From the IMG/VR virus record IMGVR_UViG_3300031857_000875, positions 1 to 31,462 of that record: a stretch of 31,462 nt of DNA. One strand, 5' to 3'. The translations under genes and the position numbers were made by a program. Source of the DNA: a virus. Positions 20,966 to 28,160 of the stretch are shown one piece after another (position 1 is the first letter of the stretch; each line of letters starts with the position of its first letter). The notes beneath the pieces were generated by a model, which was not told where the DNA came from, did no database searches, and worked only from the letters and a program-made list of their open reading frames with translations.

Positions 20966-22141
20966 ATGGCAGAGACACTTCTTTCGTCCGCTTTGGAAAA
21001 GCAAAAGTGGTCGAGCGACTACCTCGCGGAATATGTCCGCGAGTCCGGCTTCCTGCCCTACATGGGCCGCAAGTCGTCTTCCATCATCATGACCAAGTAC
21101 GAACTTGCTTCCGAAAACGGCAAGACCATCAACATCCCGCTGGTGACGAAACTCACCGCCGCCGGTGTGCGTGGTTCGGGCGTTCTCGACGGCAAGGAAG
21201 AGCAGCTCGGCAACTACAACTGCGCTGTTTCGGTTGACTGGATTCGTAACGCCGTCAAGGTGCCGAAGTCCACGCAGTACAAGACCGAAATCGACCTGCT
21301 GAATGCCGGTCGTGACATGCTCAAGCTGTGGTCTTCGGACACGCTGCGGGCTGACATGATTAAGTACATGGCAGGCCCGACGGTCACCACGTCTTCGGTT
21401 CCGGCGACGGACATCGTGGACAGCGACGGCAACGTCGTGGTGACGGGTGCAACGACTGCGAACTACAACACTTGGGTCAAGGCCAACAGTGACCGCGTGT
21501 TGTTTGGGTCAGCCCTTGCCAACATGACAACGGCAATCGCCGCAAGCGGCACTGAGCACGCCACGGGTCTGGGTACCGTTGACTCGACGAACGACAAGCT
21601 GACCGCTTCGGTGGTTTCGCTTGCCAAGCGCATGGCCAAGGCTGCAAGCCCTGCCATTCGTCCGTTCCGTCTGGAAGACGGGCGCGAATACTTCGTCATG
21701 TTCGCCGGCGCTCGCTCGTTCCGCGACCTGAAGAATGACAGCGTCATGATAAATGCCAACCGTGACGCGCGCGCGCGTGAAGGTGGCGGCATGAACTCAA
21801 ACCCGCTGTTCCAGGATGGCGACCTCATTTATGACGGCGTCATCGTCCGTCAGATTGAGGAAATCTCGACGCTGATTACCACGTCGTCCACCTTCGTGGC
21901 GGCGGGTAACGGTTCGATTTCGGTCGAACCCAACTTCCTCTGCGGCCAGCAGGCCATGGCGGTTGCGTGGGGTCAGGAGCCGACGCCGATTACCGACACG
22001 ACGGGCGACTACAAGTTCCGTCCTGGCGTTGCAATCGAGGAACTGCGGGGCATTTCCAAGCTGCATTTCGCGACGGGCGCAAGCTCGGCGTCGAAGCAAC
22101 ATGGGATTGTGACCGTCTATACCTCGGGCACTGGCGATTAA
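20966..22141 (+). CDS. Major capsid (coat) protein, DUF4043/N4-gp56-like
   Basis: This gene encodes 391 residues. Its N-terminus (SSALEKQKWSSDYLAEYVRE, then SGFLPYMGRKSSSIIMTKYE) and the segment GVRGSGVLDGKEEQLGNYNC followed by AVSVDWIRNAVKVPK match the phage capsid family that includes DUF4043. Further HK97-fold coat features are a long central domain (RPFRLEDGREYFVMFAGARS) and GDLIYDGVIVRQIEEISTL near residue 290. Hundreds of copies would form the icosahedral head. AAGGA nine bases before the ATG is a suitable ribosome site. It follows the scaffold as in P22 and is followed by a head-surface protein gene. Confidence 0.88.
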   Translation: MAETLLSSALEKQKWSSDYLAEYVRESGFLPYMGRKSSSIIMTKYELASENGKTINIPLVTKLTAAGVRGSGVLDGKEEQLGNYNCAVSVDWIRNAVKVPKSTQYKTEIDLLNAGRDMLKLWSSDTLRADMIKYMAGPTVTTSSVPATDIVDSDGNVVVTGATTANYNTWVKANSDRVLFGSALANMTTAIAASGTEHATGLGTVDSTNDKLTASVVSLAKRMAKAASPAIRPFRLEDGREYFVMFAGARSFRDLKNDSVMINANRDARAREGGGMNSNPLFQDGDLIYDGVIVRQIEEISTLITTSSTFVAAGNGSISVEPNFLCGQQAMAVAWGQEPTPITDTTGDYKFRPGVAIEELRGISKLHFATGASSASKQHGIVTVYTSGTGD

Positions 22142-22160
22142 TTTTAGAAAGGACTGAACT

Positions 22161-22595
22161 ATGCCTTTGTATAAAAGCAGGCAGCTTGCCAACAGCCCCA
22201 ACGTGGGCGTTGGTCCTCACCCGGGGAACGCAATCGTTCTTTGGTTCGAAGTGCCGGTGACAGCGGCACTGACGACGGCGGACACGTTTGAATTTGGCAA
22301 GGTGCCGAAGGGCTTCGTGCTGATTTCAAGCGTTCTGCGTTCGACTGACTTGGACGGCGCAACCACGCTGACCTATAATGTCGGTGACGCGGGAGACGCT
22401 GACCGTCTCTTTGCGGCGGCGACTGTTGGTCAGACGGGCACGGCTGCGTTTTCCAGCGCAGTTACGGGTGCTGGCTATGTGTACACGGCGGAGACGGTCA
22501 TCACCGGGGCCGTGGCTGCAAACCCCGGCGGCACCGTGCCAACCTCTGGCACAATCAGCCTTGGCATGATTGGGACCATTCTGGCTCTGCCATAA
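22161..22595 (+). CDS. Head decoration/virion protein, putative
   Basis: This gene encodes 144 residues starting MPLYKSRQLANSPNVGVGPH. Strand-forming segments TADTFEFGKVPKGFVLISSV, TLTYNVGDAGDADRLF and TGAGYVYTAETVITGAVAA indicate a beta-rich fold. The gene lies 19 bases after the coat stop, has AGAAAGGA upstream of the ATG, and is followed by a hairpin. Proteins of this size directly after the coat gene are often decoration or cement proteins. The assignment is by position and fold pattern only. Confidence 0.65.
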   Translation: MPLYKSRQLANSPNVGVGPHPGNAIVLWFEVPVTAALTTADTFEFGKVPKGFVLISSVLRSTDLDGATTLTYNVGDAGDADRLFAAATVGQTGTAAFSSAVTGAGYVYTAETVITGAVAANPGGTVPTSGTISLGMIGTILALP

Positions 22596-22608
22596 CAATG
22601 AAGGCACG

Positions 22609-22630
22609 GGGGCGGGCTTATGTCCGCCCC
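22609..22630 (+). terminator. GC-rich hairpin after the coat/decoration genes
   Basis: GGGGCGG (22609-22615) and CCGCCCC (22624-22630) form a 7-bp perfect stem with an 8-base loop. No T-run follows, so it may be a partial terminator or an RNA-stabilising end that raises coat messenger levels over downstream genes. Confidence 0.45.
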
Positions 22631-22655
22631 TGGCCGTTTCTGCGACGGAGAAACC

Positions 22656-22913
22656 ATGCTTATCAGATTCACAGGCGGCTATTTGAAGCCAGACGACGTG
22701 CCAGCGGAAACCCGTGCGTACGGGTACACATTCCCGGTCGGTGTGTGGGTGGTCGTCACTGACCCTGCGGCCATTGCCAAGCTGAAGGGACACCCGCTTT
22801 TCGAAGCCATGGACGAAGAGGCTGACACGGTCATGGTCGAGAACGTCTTCGACGCGCCGAAGCCCAAGCGCGGACGGCCCCGCAAGGTCGTGGCTGACGA
22901 GGCTGGCGAATGA
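22656..22913 (+). CDS. Small virion-region protein with AT-hook-like tail
   Basis: This gene encodes 85 residues. Residues 1-60 are a small beta-alpha domain (MLIRFTGGYLKPDDVPAETR, then GVWVVVTDPAAIAKLKGHPL). The C-terminus has PKPKRGRPRK at residues 68-77, the core of an AT-hook that inserts into the DNA minor groove. The ATG at 22656 is chosen because GGAGAAACC precedes it; the frame extends farther upstream without a ribosome site. It overlaps the next gene by ATGA. The tail could contact packaged DNA at the head-tail joint. Other phages have similar short basic tails, so functional meaning is uncertain. Confidence 0.65.
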   Translation: MLIRFTGGYLKPDDVPAETRAYGYTFPVGVWVVVTDPAAIAKLKGHPLFEAMDEEADTVMVENVFDAPKPKRGRPRKVVADEAGE

Positions 22914-23257
22914 CAATCACGAACACAGACCTTTATCAGTTGGTCGGCGAGGAACTGGGCCTGATTGGTCCGGGTCAGGCGTTGTCGGCAGACGACCGGG
23001 ACCGCATTGAACGGCGGGCCGACAAGGTGCGGGCATGGCTGATTGAAGAGGGTCTGGTGTACTGGATTGACAGTGCCATTCCCGACGCGGCTGCGCTTCC
23101 TTACGCGCAAGTGATTGCGGGTCAATGCGCGGAAATCTATGGGCGCGGGCCGGGCAGCGAAATCCCCTATGCCTTGGGCGATACGGGCTATCGCCTGCTT
23201 GAACGGCATGTCAGCCAGCGTTCAGCCAAGGAACCCGTGGTCACGGACTATTTCTGA
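22910..23257 (+). CDS. Head-tail connector, P22 gp4-like by position
   Basis: This gene encodes 115 residues, largely helical: TDLYQLVGEELGLIGPGQAL, RIERRADKVRAWLIEEGLV, AAALPYAQVIAGQCAEIYGR. This helical-bundle pattern is typical of phage adaptor proteins that sit under the portal ring. P22 gp4 (166 residues) holds the same place in gene order and also has peptidoglycan-cutting activity, but no catalytic residue can be assigned here. It overlaps the previous gene by ATGA. The C-terminal tail QRSAKEPVVTDYF resembles ends of adaptor proteins. Confidence 0.65.
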   Translation: MTITNTDLYQLVGEELGLIGPGQALSADDRDRIERRADKVRAWLIEEGLVYWIDSAIPDAAALPYAQVIAGQCAEIYGRGPGSEIPYALGDTGYRLLERHVSQRSAKEPVVTDYF

Positions 23258-23270
23258 AGGAACACACGCA

Positions 23271-23567
23271 ATGTCCATGAATACCTACTTTATCGAAAAC
23301 CTGACGCTACTGAGCAACGCTGCGGCGACGGGGAACTATGTCACCGTCAAGGGTGGTGACTACATTTGGGAAGCGGAAGGCACGTTCAACGCGGCGACCT
23401 TGCAGCTTCAGGCGAAGAACGCCAACGGCACGGCGACGAATATCACGGGGGCGAGCCTCACGGCGAACGGGTTCCTTGAAGTGACACTCGGGGCCGACGC
23501 TGAAGTGCGCGTGCTGATTACGGGTTCGCCGACCGGCATTTTCTCCAACCTTGTCTCGGTGCCCTGA
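23271..23567 (+). CDS. Small beta-rich virion protein
   Basis: This gene encodes 98 residues starting MSMNTYFIENLTLLSNAAAT. Strand-like segments (NYVTVKGGDYIWEAEGTFNA, then TLQLQAKNANGTATNI, FLEVTLGADAEVRVLITG) suggest a beta-sandwich like those of small head or tail decoration proteins. The ATG at 23271 is preceded by AAGGA nine bases upstream; a second ATG two codons later is possible. It lies 13 bases after the connector and two bases before the next ATG. No family is confidently assigned. Confidence 0.6.
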   Translation: MSMNTYFIENLTLLSNAAATGNYVTVKGGDYIWEAEGTFNAATLQLQAKNANGTATNITGASLTANGFLEVTLGADAEVRVLITGSPTGIFSNLVSVP

Positions 23568-23568
23568 C

Positions 23569-24012
23569 ATGGGTGTGGTCAAGAACAGCACGACCGGCGA
23601 CGTTGACACGACCGACACCGGCCCCGCGACAGAAAAATCTGTCGGTTTTCGCGGCACACCGCTTAACACCCGCACGGGTGGCACCGGCTACACGCTGGCC
23701 CTCAGTGACGCGGGCAAGGTGGTCTATAAGGGCGACAACACGGCCCAGACGTGGACGGTGCCGGCGAATGCGACGGTGGCCTTCCCGATTGGCACGGCCA
23801 TTCTGCTGGATAATACGAATGGCGGTTCAACCACAGCCACCACGGTCACGATTGCGAAGGGCGCAAGTGTCATCATTGTACGCGGTGACGGGGTGGGCAC
23901 GCTGGGTGCAGACCCGGCCACCCGCACGCTGGCGCGCGGCAACAGCGCAACCTTGCGCAAGGTGGCGACCAATACCTGGATAATCACCGGCAGCACCGGA
24001 TTGTCTTCATGA
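23569..24012 (+). CDS. Beta-rich virion protein, putative
   Basis: This gene encodes 147 residues starting MGVVKNSTTGDVDTTDTGPA. It has strands typical of fibre-like domains: GTGYTLALSDAGKVVYKGDN, TAQTWTVPANATVAFPIGTA, ILLDNTNGGSTTATTVTIAK, and ends TNTWIITGSTGLSS. The segment Y-TLALSDAGKVV followed by TVPANATVAFPIGT resembles domains found in phage fibres and in decorated structural proteins. It begins inside the TGACATG junction after the preceding gene and overlaps the next by ATGA. A tail or head surface role is inferred. Confidence 0.65.
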   Translation: MGVVKNSTTGDVDTTDTGPATEKSVGFRGTPLNTRTGGTGYTLALSDAGKVVYKGDNTAQTWTVPANATVAFPIGTAILLDNTNGGSTTATTVTIAKGASVIIVRGDGVGTLGADPATRTLARGNSATLRKVATNTWIITGSTGLSS

Positions 24013-24599
24013 CGGGCGTCGTCATTACCGGCCAGCCGTTCAACATGGGCGAACTCTACTTCCCCGGCACCACGTCGATTACCATTCCCAATGGGGCAAC
24101 GACGGTGCAGATATGGGCGCAGGCGGCTGGTGGGGCCGCTTTTGGTCGTGTGTCGCCTGTTGACGGGTCTGCCGGCGGCGGGGGTGGCTTTGCCTATCTC
24201 ACGCGTGCGGTTCTGGCCGGTGAGTGGGGAACCACGCTCACCGTTGCGATAGGGTCAGGGTCAGCCAGCAATAATGGTGGCAATACGACCGTATCGGGAA
24301 CCCTGAACGGCTCTGCCGTGTCGGTGACGTGCAATGGCGGGAACAAAGGCACCAGCCTTGCGGACGGAACTGGTGGGACGGCCTCAGGCGGGGACACCAA
24401 TATCACGGGCGAAAGCGGTTCGGGCTATGTGGCCACGCCGCCCGGTGAAGAAGCAGCGGGCACGCCGGGAAGGGCGGGCGGGGCGACATTCTCCGGGGCC
24501 TTGGCCGGGACGACGGGTGGCAGTCCGGGCGACGGGGCTTTTGCTTCGACCGCCAATGACGCCGGGTTCAATGGCTACATTCAGGTGATTTGGTCCTAA
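24009..24599 (+). CDS. Glycine-rich virion protein
   Basis: This gene encodes 196 residues with very high Gly, Ser and Thr. It starts MTGVVITGQPFNMGELYFPG, has TTSITIPNGATTVQIWAQAA and a GSAGGGGGFAYLTR block, then many GG, GT and SG pairs up to FNGYIQVIWS. The plan (a strand-forming start, a Gly-rich middle and a final IQVIW strand) matches Gly-rich domains of phage tail proteins that form shells around beta strands. Both ends overlap neighbours (ATGA at 24009 and TAATG at 24599), so it is co-translated with the gp10-like hub. Its function is otherwise unknown. Confidence 0.65.
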   Translation: MTGVVITGQPFNMGELYFPGTTSITIPNGATTVQIWAQAAGGAAFGRVSPVDGSAGGGGGFAYLTRAVLAGEWGTTLTVAIGSGSASNNGGNTTVSGTLNGSAVSVTCNGGNKGTSLADGTGGTASGGDTNITGESGSGYVATPPGEEAAGTPGRAGGATFSGALAGTTGGSPGDGAFASTANDAGFNGYIQVIWS

Positions 24600-26029
24600 T
24601 GCCCCGTATCCGCGTGCCCTTCGGGCGAGCCTTCAATGTCGGTCGGTCGAAATCGGCGGGCATGACCTCGCTCGTCAACATGTATGGCGAGCCGGTCGAA
24701 GGCGAAGGGCGCACGGACTTTGTCTGCTATGGCACACCGACACGCAATCTTTTCGCCACGATTGGCGGGGGGCAAGTGCGGGGGCAAATCACGGCGGGCG
24801 ACCAGCATTACGTGGTGGTCGGGACGACCCTGCACGCGGTGACCGGAAGTGGTTCAACCACGGCACTCGGCACCATTGAAGGCAGCCTGCCGGTCGACAT
24901 GGCCTACAACGGCGCGCAGATTGATATCGTCGGCGAAATCAAATCCTACCAGTTTGACGTGCCGACCTTGGCCTTGAGTGAGCATTCAGGGGGTGGGTTC
25001 GAACAGGCGTCAAGCTGCACGTCGATTGCCAGCTATTCGCTGATTTCGGTTGCGAACTCCGGGCGCTTTCGCTGGAAGCTAATCAACGACACGACGTTCC
25101 CGGCCAACAACTTCGCCACGGGTGAAGCGGAAAGCGACAATCTCGTTGCCATTCGTGCGGTCGCCAATGACGTGGCACTGCTGGGCTCACGCTCCGTTGA
25201 ATGGTGGGGGCCGACCGGCGACAGCGGGGCGAATGCCTTCGCCAAGACCGCAACGGCTGCGGCCAATATTGGCTGCGTTGCCCGTGACACGGCTGTGGTC
25301 GTTGATAGTGGTCTGACATGGGTCGGGCGTGACGGACGCGCCGGCGGGGTCAGCGTCTATCGCGCCGAAGGTTATGCGCCGCGCAAGATTAGCCCGCCGG
25401 AAATCGACAACTATCTGGAACAGGTGTCCGACCTGTCGGCACTCAGTGCCTTCACCTACCAGCAGCGCGGGCATTTGTTTTATGTGCTGACCTTGCCCAA
25501 CGAATGGTCCTTTGCGTGGGACATATCAACCAACCTGTGGTCCTACCGGAAGTCAGGCACCTGGCCCATGGGGTCGGACGCGACGGGCGGCTGGGACGCG
25601 CGCAACCTGACCTTGAACGGCCAGCGTCAGGTGGTCGGCTCGAGCGACGGGAACCTCTACGAACTCTTGGCCGAAAGCTATTCCGAAGGGGGCATGGGCC
25701 TCGTCCGAGAAGCCACCAGCCTGCAACTGCACCACGACGGCAGGCGTGCATTCATGTCACGTCTCGAACTTGATATCGAAGCCGGTGTGGGTTTGGTGAC
25801 GGGGCAGGGGTCTAACCCTCAGGTGCTCGTGTGCTACTCGGACGACGGCGGGCGGACGTGGTCTGACCCGCGCGCTACGTCCATGGGGCCAGTGGGGCAA
25901 AACAAATGGCGCGCGGTGTGGTTTGGCTGCGGCAGCTATCGTCACCGCATTATTCGCTTTCGCGTGTCCGACCCGGTGAAGGCCGTGTTCTTGGGCGCGT
26001 GGGCAGACATTCAGGTAGGAACGAACTGA
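24599..26029 (+). CDS. Packaged-DNA stabilisation protein, P22 gp10-like hub
   Basis: This gene encodes 476 residues against 472 for P22 gp10. It forms part of the short-tail hub that closes the portal after DNA packaging. Family pattern: MPRIRVPFGRAFNVGRSKSA, SLVNMYGEPVEGEGRTDFV, CYGTPTRNLFATIGGGQVRG at the start; VANDVALLGSRSVEWWGPTG near residue 195; GLTWVGRDGRAGGVSVYRAE near 240; FTYQQRGHLFYVLTLPNEWS near 285; and SLQLHHDGRRAFMSRLELDI near 378. A beta-propeller-like fold is expected. The ATG at 24599 overlaps the previous stop (TAATG); a start nine bases earlier is less likely. Confidence 0.85.
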   Translation: MPRIRVPFGRAFNVGRSKSAGMTSLVNMYGEPVEGEGRTDFVCYGTPTRNLFATIGGGQVRGQITAGDQHYVVVGTTLHAVTGSGSTTALGTIEGSLPVDMAYNGAQIDIVGEIKSYQFDVPTLALSEHSGGGFEQASSCTSIASYSLISVANSGRFRWKLINDTTFPANNFATGEAESDNLVAIRAVANDVALLGSRSVEWWGPTGDSGANAFAKTATAAANIGCVARDTAVVVDSGLTWVGRDGRAGGVSVYRAEGYAPRKISPPEIDNYLEQVSDLSALSAFTYQQRGHLFYVLTLPNEWSFAWDISTNLWSYRKSGTWPMGSDATGGWDARNLTLNGQRQVVGSSDGNLYELLAESYSEGGMGLVREATSLQLHHDGRRAFMSRLELDIEAGVGLVTGQGSNPQVLVCYSDDGGRTWSDPRATSMGPVGQNKWRAVWFGCGSYRHRIIRFRVSDPVKAVFLGAWADIQVGTN

Positions 26030-26454
26030 TGACGAACATGCTTTCAAAACTGGGCAACGGTCAGGGCGGTATCAACGCCAATGACGTGCAGCGCCTCAAG
26101 GCCATGCAGAAGGAAGCGGAACTGGAAGCGTACTACCAGCAGCAGCGGGAAGCCGAACGCCAGGCGCTTATGGGGTCGCTTCCGCAAGGCGCGGCCCAGC
26201 CCCAGCCCGAAAGCATTCGTGATTACATTGCGCGCGCGCGGGGTGTCATGCCGAACACGCAGCCCATGCCGCGCCCGCAATCGTCACCCTTCCAGAATTT
26301 CCTTGCATTGTTTGGGCGGGAGCGCGGGCAGGACCCCCGCGCGGCCATGGCCGGGGGGGCGGGCAACATGGCAATGAATAACCAGCGTATCATGCTGCGC
26401 ATGGACGACGCCGCGCGCATGCAGGCCCGTCAACGTATGCTGGACGGATACTGA
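26029..26454 (+). CDS. Hypothetical protein in the tail-needle position
   Basis: This gene encodes 141 residues. Residues about 17-50 form a Glu/Gln-rich coiled coil (DVQRLKAMQKEAELEAYYQQ, then QREAERQALMGSL). The second half is Pro-, Met- and Gly-rich (MPNTQPMPRPQSSPFQNFLA, then AMAGGAGNMAMNNQRIML) and ends ARMQARQRMLDGY. It starts at the TGATG overlap with the gp10-like gene. In P22 the needle gp26 occupies this place, but that protein is a long trimeric coiled coil of 233 residues, which is not seen here. Identity is unresolved. Confidence 0.6.
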   Translation: MTNMLSKLGNGQGGINANDVQRLKAMQKEAELEAYYQQQREAERQALMGSLPQGAAQPQPESIRDYIARARGVMPNTQPMPRPQSSPFQNFLALFGRERGQDPRAAMAGGAGNMAMNNQRIMLRMDDAARMQARQRMLDGY

Positions 26455-26458
26455 ACCC

Positions 26459-26752
26459 ATGGTGCGCCGCGTCAGGCCCAACGTGCCGGCAAAGCTGCAC
26501 GGGGACGACCGCGAAGTCTTGGGCTTCCTTCAGGCCATTCTGGACTATGAGGAAAGCCTTATTCCGGTGGGCGGGTCTATCAAGTATGCAGGCACGCCCA
26601 ACGCGCGCTTTCTGACGAAGACCGGGCAGACGGTCAGCAAGGCGGATTACCCCGACCTCTGGGACTATGCCCAGACGGACGCGGCCTATGTCACCACAGC
26701 CACGACCGTGACCATTCCCAATGACGTTGGCTTTATCGTGAGGGTGCGGTGA
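26459..26752 (+). CDS. Small tail protein with collar-like segment
   Basis: This gene encodes 97 residues. After a basic start (MVRRVRPNVPAKLHGDDREV) the segment PVGGSIKYAGTPNARFLTKT, then GQTVSKADYPDLWDY resembles the phage tail-collar pattern (G-x-I-x-x-x-A-G ... DGQTVSKADYPEL). It ends TIPNDVGFIVRVR. The full collar domain is longer, so this is a short version or a fragment. It lies four bases after the previous stop and overlaps the GNAT-like gene as GTGA. A tail-tip or short needle part is inferred. Confidence 0.6.
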   Translation: MVRRVRPNVPAKLHGDDREVLGFLQAILDYEESLIPVGGSIKYAGTPNARFLTKTGQTVSKADYPDLWDYAQTDAAYVTTATTVTIPNDVGFIVRVR

Positions 26753-27507
26753 AGCGGCAGCGCATTGTCCAGCTATCGACCGACGCCACCTTTGCCAATG
26801 AAGTCCTGAACGACCCTGAAGTCCTGCCCTTGGTGGCATTTGACGGCACCACGTCAATCGACCTGGCACCGCATGTGGGCGTGAATGGCAACGTATTGCT
26901 GACAACGCCACACGGGGGCTTCCTGTTTATCCGGCAGGAACCCGGCGTCTATCAGTTGCATACGTTCTTCCGAAGGGAAGGGCGCGGGCGGCATGCGCTG
27001 CTTGCGGCCCATGACGCGGCGGACTTCATGTTCGTGCAGACGGACTGCCTTGAAATCCTGACGGTGGCCCCGGACGACAACCCCTTGGCTCATCCGCCCC
27101 GGCACATGGGCTTCGTGCAGGACTTCCGGCGCGACGACTTGTTCGTGCGCAATGGCATTCGTATCGGGGCCAGTTTCCATGCGCTGCGGTATCCAGACTG
27201 GATAAGGCGCGCAACGTGGCTGGAAGATTTGGGCAAGTCGTTCCATGACCGGCTCGACGCGCGCACGAAGCGCGACGACCCACATGCCGACGACGCGGAG
27301 CATGACAAGCGGGTGGGCGCTTGCTGCGCCATGATAGGGGCGGGGCAAGTGGGCAAGGCATGCCTGCTTTACAATCGCTGGGCCATGTTTGCGGGCTACA
27401 TGCCGATATTGATTGAAAGCCACGACCCGCTGATTTTGGACATGGGCGAAAGCCGCTTGAAGATTACAGACGACCGAACAGATTTTGAGGTGTTGCCATG
27501 CCAGTAG
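26749..27507 (+). CDS. GNAT-like protein in the P22 gp14 position
   Basis: This gene encodes 252 residues from GTG 26749 (GTGA overlap). Residues about 55-120 have an acetyltransferase-like pattern: GGFLFIRQEPGVYQLHTFFR, REGRGRHALLAAHDAADFMF, then TDCLEILTVAPDDNPLAHPP and GFVQDFRRDD. Here REGRGRHAL takes the place of the acetyl-CoA pyrophosphate loop. P22 gp14 (DUF2824-like) also has a GNAT-like pattern and acts in virion assembly. Residues about 160-252 form an extra domain (FHDRLDARTKRDDPHADDAE, CAMIGAGQVGKACLLYNRWA) of unknown role. It may assist assembly of the ejection proteins that follow. Catalysis on a substrate is not assured, because structural relatives may lack it. Confidence 0.65.
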   Translation: MKRQRIVQLSTDATFANEVLNDPEVLPLVAFDGTTSIDLAPHVGVNGNVLLTTPHGGFLFIRQEPGVYQLHTFFRREGRGRHALLAAHDAADFMFVQTDCLEILTVAPDDNPLAHPPRHMGFVQDFRRDDLFVRNGIRIGASFHALRYPDWIRRATWLEDLGKSFHDRLDARTKRDDPHADDAEHDKRVGACCAMIGAGQVGKACLLYNRWAMFAGYMPILIESHDPLILDMGESRLKITDDRTDFEVLPCQ

Positions 27508-28160
27508 GTGCAATCGTTGGAAGTGCCGTAGTCGGCGCGGGGGCCAGTGTTTACGCTGGCAACAAGGCCGCCAAGGCCCAAAGCCGCGCCGCGCAGCAGG
27601 CGGCGGACGTGCAGGAGCGCATGTACCAGCAGACACGCGCCGACCTTGCACCCTATCGTGACACGGGTGCTACCGCCTTGGGCCGCTATGGTGACTTGCT
27701 TGGCATGGGGGGGCCGGACGCCTATCAGGCAGCCCTTAAGGGCTACACGCAAAGCCCGTTCCTCGCCCGCATGGTACAGGACACGGTCGGCGCTGTAGAC
27801 GCTTCGCGCGCGGCACGCGGGGGCCTGTTCTCGGGCGCGACCGCGCAGGAAATCGGCGACCGCACGGGCCAGCTTTATCTGGGCGACTTCAACAACTACC
27901 TCAGCCGCTTGGGCGGCATGGTGGATACGGGCCAGAACGCCGCCGCGCAGACGGGCAACTTCGGACAGAACGCCGCCGCTGGTCAGGCCAATGCGTATCA
28001 GGCTGCGGGCAATGCACGGGCGCAGGGCTACATCAACATGGGCAACAGTATCAACAACGCACTGAGCCAAGGCGCGCAGGCATACGGGGCTTACAAGGGC
28101 GGGTGGTTTGATAAGCCGCCTGCCGCTGCTGGCTCGACGCCTTACATGTGGGGGATTTAA
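27498..28160 (+). CDS. Ejection/DNA transfer protein, P22 gp7-like
   Basis: This gene encodes 220 residues, near the 229 of P22 gp7. It has a hydrophobic Gly/Ala start (MPVGAIVGSAVVGAGASVYA), then a helical, Gln/Ala-rich region: AQSRAAQQAADVQERMYQQT, RADLAPYRDTGATALGRYGD and repeated NAAAQTG/NAAAGQAN. The pattern (hydrophobic start followed by RxDLxPYRxxGxxAL) is characteristic of phage DNA-injection proteins carried in the head. It overlaps the previous gene by 10 bases and the next by TAATG. During infection it probably enters the cell envelope to form a path for DNA. Confidence 0.8.
   Translation: MPVGAIVGSAVVGAGASVYAGNKAAKAQSRAAQQAADVQERMYQQTRADLAPYRDTGATALGRYGDLLGMGGPDAYQAALKGYTQSPFLARMVQDTVGAVDASRAARGGLFSGATAQEIGDRTGQLYLGDFNNYLSRLGGMVDTGQNAAAQTGNFGQNAAAGQANAYQAAGNARAQGYINMGNSINNALSQGAQAYGAYKGGWFDKPPAAAGSTPYMWGI

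Noticed and set aside
26854-27651. A reverse-strand frame of 265 residues across the GNAT-like gene
   Set aside because: It is antisense to a frame that fits the operon by GTGA and a 10-base overlap. Its composition is Arg/Pro/Ala-rich, as expected for a shadow.
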